Source of the DNA: Isoetes taiwanensis
Taxonomy: Eukaryota > Streptophyta > Lycopodiopsida > Isoetales > Isoetaceae
Direction: 5' to 3'
NCBI GenBank assembly: GCA_021234155.1
Contig: JAJEKV010000005.1
Span: 8,364,216 to 8,428,215, forward strand
DNA length: 64,000 nucleotides
Shown here: in pieces, positions 56,234 to 64,000 of the stretch
Layout: the number at the start of each line of letters is the position of its first letter
How positions within the stretch are numbered: the first letter of the stretch is position 1
The notes under the pieces: generated by a model
Told to the model about the DNA's origin: nothing
Databases searched by the model: none
The model's input: only the letters and a program-made list of their open reading frames with translations
Program-made: the position numbers and the translations under genes

Positions 56234-57348
56234 GACTCCAAGAGTGCGCCAGGAGCATGTTAGGTTCAGACCTAATGGCCTTCTCGCGCACTCTTAGAGT
56301 AGTCACCCCATATGAACCCTAGAACTTGGCCTTAGGAACTCCAAATGGTAAAATAAAAGATGAAATCCCAATCAAAAAGCTCGAAATAGCTAGAATTATA
56401 TGTTAAAACATCGAAAAACATTAAGTACAAGTCACTTTTGGAACAATGACTCCAACAAAGGCCAGAGTATAGTTAGGTCCCGACCTAACCCCCTCCTCAC
56501 AAGACTTTAGAGTCGTCCCTAAAAGTGACCTCAAAAATTGATCATAAAATACTCAAAGGGTAAAAGTAATAATAGAATGTTGCTCAAAATACTTGAATTA
56601 GTGGGAAACGCATGTTAAATTGTGTAAATTGCATAAGTTTAGATCAGAAAGGGACAACACCTCTAAGGGTGTGCCAGGGCATAGTTAGGTCTGGACCTAA
56701 CACCCTCCTCGCGCATGCTTAGAGGGGTTCGAGAGAAAATAGTTGAAGAAGACCTAGCTTCGATTCGAGATATGGAGGATTTCATCAACAAACCAAGAAA
56801 TTAAGCAAGGCAGAGATGGAGGTCGTGCAACACTTTGAAGACTCATTGGCGTGCACGCTCCACGCAAAAGACACCGAAAGACATGAGACTGGCGAAGTAC
56901 ATCAAGAGGACAGATAAATAGAACACAAGCTGCTTTTTGTAACTAACAGGTTTATATGTGATGTATGAAAATTTTGAATAATAAAGATATATAGTCGTTT
57001 TAAAAATGTGTATTCATTAGGTACAGTATTAGATCTGGAGCAAATGCGATATTTTGACCAACGACTCCAAGAGTGCGCCAGAGCATAGTTAGGTCCCAAC
57101 CTAACCCCTCCTCAAGCAAGACTCTCGTGAGTCATCCATACCAAACTGGGGCCTTGATTAGCCCTACTTGCTCCAAACGTAGTAATAAACAAAGAAACTT
57201 GCATTTAGGAAGAAAACTAATAGGAATTTACCCCTCCCAGCAGATTCTTGGCATCCATTAGACAAAGATAGGCCAATGACTCCAAGAGTGCGCCAGAGAC
57301 CACTTAGGTCCCAACCTAACACCCCCCTCGCGCACTCTTAGAGGCGTC
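56234..57348. repeat. Five fold-back repeats at ~210-bp period
   Basis: Each has outer arms GACTCCAAGAGTGCGC / GCGCACTCTTAGAG and inner arms GTTAGGTC / GACCTAAC. Starts: about 56,234, 56,447, 56,658, 57,063 and 57,278, that is spacings of 213, 211, 405 (one copy missing) and 215. Between them are AT-rich fillers. Confidence 0.8.
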
Positions 57349-60300
57349 CGATTTTTCAAACCCCATAACTTGAGCTACAGAGCTCCAAATCGCTTGAAAT
57401 TTGTTGCAATAGGACCGTTAGACAGCCTAGAATCCATTTATGACCTCAAATTAGCTAGAAATGTCAAACTTTAGCTCAAAATGACCAAAATTGCTCAAAC
57501 CCTTGAATTGTTTTTCCAAACTATGGTTTGTTTGTAAATAGAAGCATACCCCATTAGTACCTCACAAGTATTGCTCTCGGCCCAAAGCTGATGCCTTACT
57601 CCAAGGTAGAAGTGCCCAAGAACACCCTTTTGTTATAGTCATCTAAACCTCAAAGATAGCAACCAAGTCCAACTGTTGGTACATCACCTCTGCTCATGCC
57701 AAAAGCATAAACATTGACCTAATTTTGTGTCCTTCTAATAGAGTTTGACCTATACAGCCGCCACATTCACACTCCCTATTGCCAGGATACCTAGAAAGGA
57801 GCTAGAGTCTAGAGCTGCCCAAGTCACTCCGTGTGTAGAGACTGGACTCCCCCAAACCAACTTTGATAGGACCTTAGAGTATGCCTCAAACATCATGGAG
57901 GTTTGAAAAATAACCCTCACGTCATACCATACCACACGTCCTAATGTCCATAGACTTGGAGATTATAGACATGTCTCCAGTAATGCTGCTTGAGCCATCT
58001 TGCTTGCTTATAGAGCCCAAAATATTGTAGGAGAGCCCTTCAAGTGGACCCTTAGACTCTAGAATATACGAGTGTTGCTTTCGAGGTACAGGGCCAGAGC
58101 CACAGAAGAGCTAGAGGCGCAACTTCTTGAAGACATCAAGTTCCCAAAATGAATGTACGATAGATAAGGACAGGAGACCGAAAAGGTAGACCCAAGAGAG
58201 GAAAGCACAACGACAAACACCTCAACTGACAAACGAGTAGAACAGGACACCACCGGCCTATCATCAATCTTCATCAAATGGGAAGAATAATTGGTAACCA
58301 ACGGCATCAAGAATCTTCTAGATGTCAACCTCCCGGCTACCACGTCCACGAGCTCACATCAGAAAGAGGATCTCGGCCCTTCACCAGCTTCGACGACATG
58401 AGTTTCAAATGGAAGAATGCAAGGCAAAAAAATACAGTGCGGGGAAGACGTTAGACGGCAATGCCACATTAGCATCACGAAGCTAGGGCCGAGGGGCATA
58501 ATCTTCCATCGAGGAGAGAAGTCATGGCGACACGAGAGCGATAGAAAAACGGGAGGGAAGACAACCACGACCTTGCAGTCCAGCAGCTCAAGCGAATGTC
58601 ATGCAACGTCAACAAAAGGCAACCACAAAGCACCTAAGGCTGACCCGGACGAGCTTTCCAGCTCCCTTGCACCAGCAGAAGAACTTTCATCGGTTCCAAA
58701 AGGTAGGAGACCATGAGGGGGAGGAGACGCATATCAGGGAACATCTCCGACTTGAAGGCCTATATCAGCATTAGGGGCAAGATCAAGGAGGAGAATATTC
58801 CGCTCAAACAAGAATTCCGGACCTAGAAACACCTAGAAAGCAAAGGAAGGACGACTTTACTACGTCAGCCAAGGAGTGCGAGACTCGAATGGATAGGATC
58901 CAAGGGACGGAGGAGACGACCCAGCCAGGCAGGTACAAATCACGAAAAAGGCAAACCAGGAAGCTAGGGTAGGTGCAACGGAGATGACCACACTTCCAAG
59001 CACATGAGAGGCACCTCGGAATGAAGCAAAGCCCAATCAACAGGGGCGCACTCAGGAATTCAACCTACGGAGGAATGACAATGCCTGCCTACTGACCACG
59101 ATCTCAGAGCTTCGAAGACATTCAAGAACGTCCGACTGCAACAGCCAGGTGATCAACCGATCAATGGCACCGCACATCGGCAACCTTGCAACGAGACACT
59201 GCATACAGGGACGTTGAGCGGTCACCGCATTCCTTACGGCGGACATACACATTAAGGAGGAGCATCTTTTTCAAGGGATCACATCGACGAACACTCTTCG
59301 CAACTTGGGGTGACGAGCTTGGAAATGACATGAAGCTCAACAATAGTAGCAGCATCTCAAGGAATCCCGGAGTCAACCAGAACGAAGAAGATGTAGCAAA
59401 ACCGAAGGATCAAACGCGATAGGAGGAGGGGAAACCCTAAAGGAGTATAAACATTTAAGTAGATCTTCGTAGTTGTTTTAAAAAAAGTGGATGAATTAAA
59501 ATCCCAATGTAAATGCGTATATGTCTATTGTATATCTCGGGTGCTCACAGATATAGTGTAGAAACATGAGTTTAAAGTCATGTTTTACGGATTTAGCGCT
59601 TAGATCAGAAAGCTCCTTCACTTCGACTACCAAATGAGGAAGCAAGGAAGCACAACTATAGCCCAAGATCAAAATGGAAGAGCAAGTACGAGGGAGAAAC
59701 GACCAGAGCCCAAGCAAACCTTCGACTTCAAACACTTCGAAGTGCCCTCAAGTAGAAGACCGCTTGTCCACCCAATGTCGAAATAAGAGACAACACCGTC
59801 ATGTCAAGATCATCAGCCATCTGCACGGTGACATCGCCGGGGTGCACCACTACCTCTTGTGGCAGCGGCAACACTTGATTTAACTTATGACACGAGTGGC
59901 CTCAACAATAGAAGGAGGAACGACCCGACATCAACGAGCCAACTAGGAAGGCAACATCTCGACAACCATAATTCCACCTTGTGGTAATATAGGGTGATGC
60001 GCTATGACACGTGTATTAGATGGAGAGGCACTTACGAAAGGCACTGCGACGAGGAGATATGCCTTCAACAACTAGGTGATGGCTTCGTCAGGTACTCCTA
60101 CCAGTAATTAGAAGAAAAGAAGCCGATCGTATCTCCAACATGAGGGACATCAAACGCCCAAGGTAGAAGCACTCGACACCTTAACGACAAGGATAGCAAC
60201 TGAAGCACCTTCGGCAAAAAGAGAGTTCAAGATAATAGCCAGGCTATTCAACGCACGTGACTATATCTAAGGCGGTACTTCTTCAACTCAAGGGTCAAGT

Positions 60301-61757
60301 CACAAGAAATATAAGGATCCATCACCCCGACAATATAGCCAGCAGGGAGGAGAGCCATGAAGCTTTACTTGACAGAGAGACCGACATGCATAGAGGGACA
60401 AAGGTCAGGAACTGAAAGCTGAAGAAGTGTTAGCAACCGACTTCTTCCAAGAGCTTCCTAGAGGCAACAGGAGGATCAAAACTGACGGGCACAATCAAAA
60501 CCACCGGAGGGTACCTCAAGACAAGAAGACGGCATAGCACTGAGGAACGTGACAACGTCCAAGCCAGGTGATCGAGGGGATCAGCAAGGAAGATTGGAAG
60601 CTCGATGGAGAACCAACTAGGTGAGGCAAGGCGAGGCGAGCCGATGACTTGCACGCGGACTTGCATGCAACTTGGTGAACCCAAGGATCGACGATTCAAA
60701 GAACAACTGCAGAAGAGAACAACTCCAGAGGAGTATAGCCAAAGGAAGTGCGCACAGCCTCAAGAGACGCCTCCAAATAGCTTCAAGTATCATGAAGGGG
60801 GAAACAATTACAGCCCGAGAACAGAATCAGGAGGCAGACAGAAATGTCGAAGCATCAACGACCAGCACACCTTTAGTTAGAATGTGATGCAAAGCGTGTT
60901 GTGCCATAGCCGACAAACATCGGAGGGCCCAAGTATATCAACAAGTTACCCCGGAGTACGAGCTGACGTACAAATAGGAGGATATAGATCGTCAACACCA
61001 TGCCACCGGAAGGAACACCGATGACATTACCAAGGAGTAGGTGTGCAACTCGAACGGAGGCACAAGGGGGACTTAATAGCTCTATTAGTAATTGTAATTA
61101 TGTAAGCTATGCTTTGCATGTATAGTTCCCTTGTTATTTCTTCCCTCCCATAGCGTAACAAATCAAACGAAGAGATGTCAAGCAATTTGCAGGGGTGAAG
61201 CAATCAACATCTTCAACACTCTTCGGGCAACGCGATAACGACAAGAGGACTCGATGTATGAGACGTCGATATCGGATATAGAGTCGTCCTTTAGCTGCCA
61301 AGACAAAGAGTTCAAGATGAAAGATCTTTTTCAACGGCGCCACCTTCAGGCTTTTGAAAAGCGGCATGGAAGATTTCAAGTGACCAACTACACCATCAAA
61401 GACCAGCAAGGAGAGGCTTCTAAACGAACAAAGTCAACCTCTACATCAAAGGGGAGCCACCGTCAAGGAGACTGAAGTATCGAGCGACTCGGAAGAACGT
61501 ACCTTGCAACTTCAAGCAGGCAAAGAGTGGATGAGCTTCTAGCAAGCTCAGGGATCTAAGGCCATGGGGCCTAGTAGATTAAATGTATAGACAGTAACAT
61601 CCATATTGGGATTAGAAGCACTTCCAGATATTCTCGCTGAAAGGATTGCCCCAATATTGAGCTAAGCGTCAAGGATTGGGAAGGAAACGCATAGGAGTGA
61701 CTAAAATTATACACGATTGTTAACAGACATCCAACGTATTGAAACCACTTGGTGAGA
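57349..61757. other. Retrotransposon interior, purine-rich, no genes
   Basis: A/G-rich on the plus strand. Only short chance frames on both strands and no gag, protease, reverse transcriptase or integrase motif that I can find. Confidence 0.6.
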
Positions 61758-62078
61758 GGGTAAAAGCATGTTAGGGTGTACCACTTTTGGAACCTGCAAA
61801 AGTACATACACTAGGTACTTCAGAACTGAGTACTTTCTCATTTTTCTTTTCATTAAAACTAATACAAAAATCCAAAATAAAAGTCAAGGACATGGTAATA
61901 TTCAAAGTTAAGATAAAGATAATGCTACGGAGACCAATATATATATAAAAAGTTCTAAGACATACCTTATATTGAGATATTATACAGGTACCCAGTACCC
62001 AGTCCTGGCTACCTTTTTAGGTACCTTTTTAGTCACTAAATAATACTTTTTAAGGGACACCCTAACATGCTTTTACCC
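61758..62078. mobile_element. 321-bp MITE
   Basis: Perfect 22-bp inverted ends starting GGGTAAAAGCATGTTAGG (61,758-61,779 and 62,057-62,078). GAGA stands on both sides (61,754-61,757 and 62,079-62,082), a likely 4-bp target duplication. The interior has gtacccagtaccc and ggtacc-type short repeats and no gene. Confidence 0.85.
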
Positions 62079-64000
62079 GAGATTGATCACCTCGCTAAGA
62101 AGGAATCATTACTAGGATAATTGTTGACCATGTATAAAGCTAGTGCCTCCAAAAGAATAATCCAACCAAAAGAAAAGAAGTAATCTAACAAGTCCGGCCA
62201 ACTTGTTACGATGGCATCAATTCGATTGGTAGGAATATTCCAAGAGTTTAAATAACTAAGAAAGGGGAAATCTCTAGAATAATAGTACATGTAAAGTAGA
62301 TTTAAAATAAGAATTATAGTAATCAAATAGTCTTTTGAGACAAAAGGAATTGTCATAATGACAAAACCTTGTGGTTTGGAATCGTTCTAACTAAGTAGGT
62401 AATCCGCAACTATATTGAAATAAATGATAACATAATATGTGCATCCATCTTAGATGGTTATATATGTTATCTAAGGATAGTAAATTAATGCGCTAAGTAA
62501 GAAGCATATAACCTCTTAAGGGGAGAGAATAGATATGACGTTGTGTACAACGTCATTGAAGGGGTGCAGGACCAATTTCTTTTCGAAGAAAGTGGGAGGG
62601 CTCAATCTTATGATTGAACGTACTTGTATCGAATTGACCGACCCGTAGAATAGAGTTCACTCCGGCAATGGCCGAAGCGAATAGAGTGTAAAATAGATAG
62701 ATACCTTAGGCTCAGGAGGCCTTCAACGTGCGAGACTGACGTAGTAGCTAACTACACCAATGAAGTGGAGCAAAACTATGGGAGCAATGCAACGACCAAG
62801 TCATCTCCAAATTACTCAACGCCAGCTCAATGGGTGGATGCGTTCTAGCCTTAGGTAAGGTGTGCGCATGTATTATAAGCTTTAATGTGTCTTATAGATA
62901 AGTTAAATATAGATCCGTAAATTGATAATGTGATATGTATCATACGAAATAAGTTAAATAACAACGATAATGTGAGTTAGCATGTTAATTAATCCTTCGC
63001 GGGGATGCAATTCCTTCCAAGGATAGCTATATGACCTCGAGGTCCTTATAAATATAAATAGAAAATAGAATTGGATATACTTAAAAAGCATCTTAGGGAT
63101 ATACTTCCAAGGGTAATGCAAGACCCAAGGAAGAGAATAAGAAGCACATCTAATTCTTGTGTATGATAACTAAAACCTTCTCTATGTAACAATAGGTCTA
63201 AAATCAGGGTTATTGTTTAAATAATCGCGATCTAAAAGTAATTAAATATTGTAAAGCTTAGAGTAAATATAATTGTACTATCGGAAGTAATGTATCCGAT
63301 GCTATGATAACGTTAATTCATAAATATTATGTTAAGGTAATTATGTTAATCACATGCATTAAAGGGAGCCAGCAAAAATCGGCTCAGGCATGTCGATTTG
63401 TGTTTAGATTAATTTCATGTGTAGTTAAGTATAATCTACGCATGCAACCTATGAGGTAAGGGTTGCATGCGTTGCTACCGATGATGAGATTACTACGGTG
63501 ATCTCTAGGGCGTGGTGTAATGTCAATGTAGGCATGACCGCGTTTCCGCTTGGATGAGTGGAAGGTAGATTAGAAAGTCTACTTCTGTTCCACGGAGGTA
63601 GACGACCTCGAGAGAAAGGAGGTCATTCAGGAATGCATTGATAGGAAAAGCACCTCTAGCCCCATATATGCTTTGATAGGAGGAATCTGGCCTTCACGCC
63701 CATATACGGGAAGGACCTATCCTCCACGCTGGGCAACTAGGGTGTAGGCATGAGCGGCATATAGGCATATAGACGCTGTCTCCACGGCCATAATGGAAGA
63801 TTCACCCTCTTCCTACGCCGGGAGATTAGCCATGCATCCATGTAGATAGGTGGGGTGGTCACCATATAACCAAAATTTTATTAATAATTAAAATGGTTAT
63901 AACGTAGTGACGACCTGCGGGCCAATAGAGCGCTCCGGAGGGTGAGGAGGTCGAGCTACGAAGACTTGCAACACAAATTTTGTTATAATGTGTTGCAAGG
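62079..64000. other. Retrotransposon interior to window end
   Basis: AT-rich, then GC-richer from about 63,400. I see no gene or clear repeat. A ccatatatgctttgatagg / cccatatacgggaagg pair near 63,660-63,720 is the only local similarity. Confidence 0.4.

Larger units (their letters stand above)
54438..64000 (+). mobile_element. LTR retrotransposon, non-coding interior, right end outside window
   Basis: 5' LTR (54,438-56,003), primer-binding site (56,005-56,016), then about 8 kb with no gag or pol frame on either strand. This is the structure of a large retrotransposon derivative (LARD) that depends on another element's proteins. It is inserted in an exon of gene G. The 3' LTR and target duplication are not in the window. 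Confidence 0.75.

Noticed and set aside
62087-62356. Minus-strand hydrophobic frame in the retrotransposon interior
   Set aside because: No polymerase, integrase or membrane-family motif. Consistent with AT-rich chance.
1-64000. tRNA and rRNA genes
   Set aside because: None found by eye. The only tRNA-related sequence is the primer-binding site at 56,005.

Overview
The window reads as nuclear DNA of a land plant. The evidence is: spliceosomal introns with GT...AG borders, TATA boxes, a plant-type initiator-Met tRNA primer-binding site, a chloroplast-type RNA-binding-protein fragment, and very dense transposon content. The transposon protein families (a DFAENY/WSDGC protein, a DUF7869-like protein, ParB-like plus methylase proteins, a DIRS-like gag) make a non-seed plant such as a fern, lycophyte or bryophyte plausible. 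The species cannot be fixed from sequence alone. I see no intact host gene; nearly everything is mobile DNA or captured gene fragments.

Layout. (a) 1-11.13 kb: head-to-tail array of a 5,257-bp unit, itself built from two diverged half-units. Each half-unit carries a cacgagggcctcc minisatellite, two conserved hairpins and, once per unit, a basic coiled-coil ORF resembling DIRS-type gag. (b) 11.13-12.7 kb: three hairpin repeats and exon-like debris. (c) 12.78-48.7 kb: a four-level transposon nest. Level 0 has ~50-bp diverged terminal inverted repeats (TIRs) and holds captured fragments of host genes (cpRNP-type RRM, armadillo repeats, NBP35) and a ParB-like/DNA-methylase gene. Level 1 (13,764-39,648), inserted in the RRM fragment, has perfect ~33-bp TIRs, a 7-bp near-identical target duplication and two convergent multi-exon genes: a DFAENY-type candidate transposase and a RING-like protein. 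Level 2 (18,440-36,609) is a non-coding element with A1...B1A2...B2 split direct repeats joined at AATG. Level 3 (20,293-31,687) has perfect 26-bp TIRs and a TTT duplication, and carries a DUF7869-like gene, a family of three ~80-90-aa proteins and a second ParB-like/methylase gene. (d) 48.7-54.44 kb: a TATA-driven 103-aa ORF convergent with a large multi-exon transposase-like gene. (e) 54.44-64 kb: the 5' LTR, primer-binding site and non-coding interior of an LTR retrotransposon that cuts the preceding gene, with a 321-bp MITE inside.

The most interesting pattern: both ParB-like/methylase genes carry, in an intron, an array of short palindromes with conserved arms around a variable central dinucleotide. 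The palindrome sequence differs completely between the two loci. Bacterial ParB binds palindromic parS sites, so this could be a eukaryotic, transposon-borne ParB/parS-like system coupled to DNA methylation. Several other hairpin families show paired compensatory changes between copies.

Many of the transposon genes carry frameshifts or stops. Some may be real decay. Others may be assembly error, because differences between recent repeat copies often fall at CG and CNG sites.
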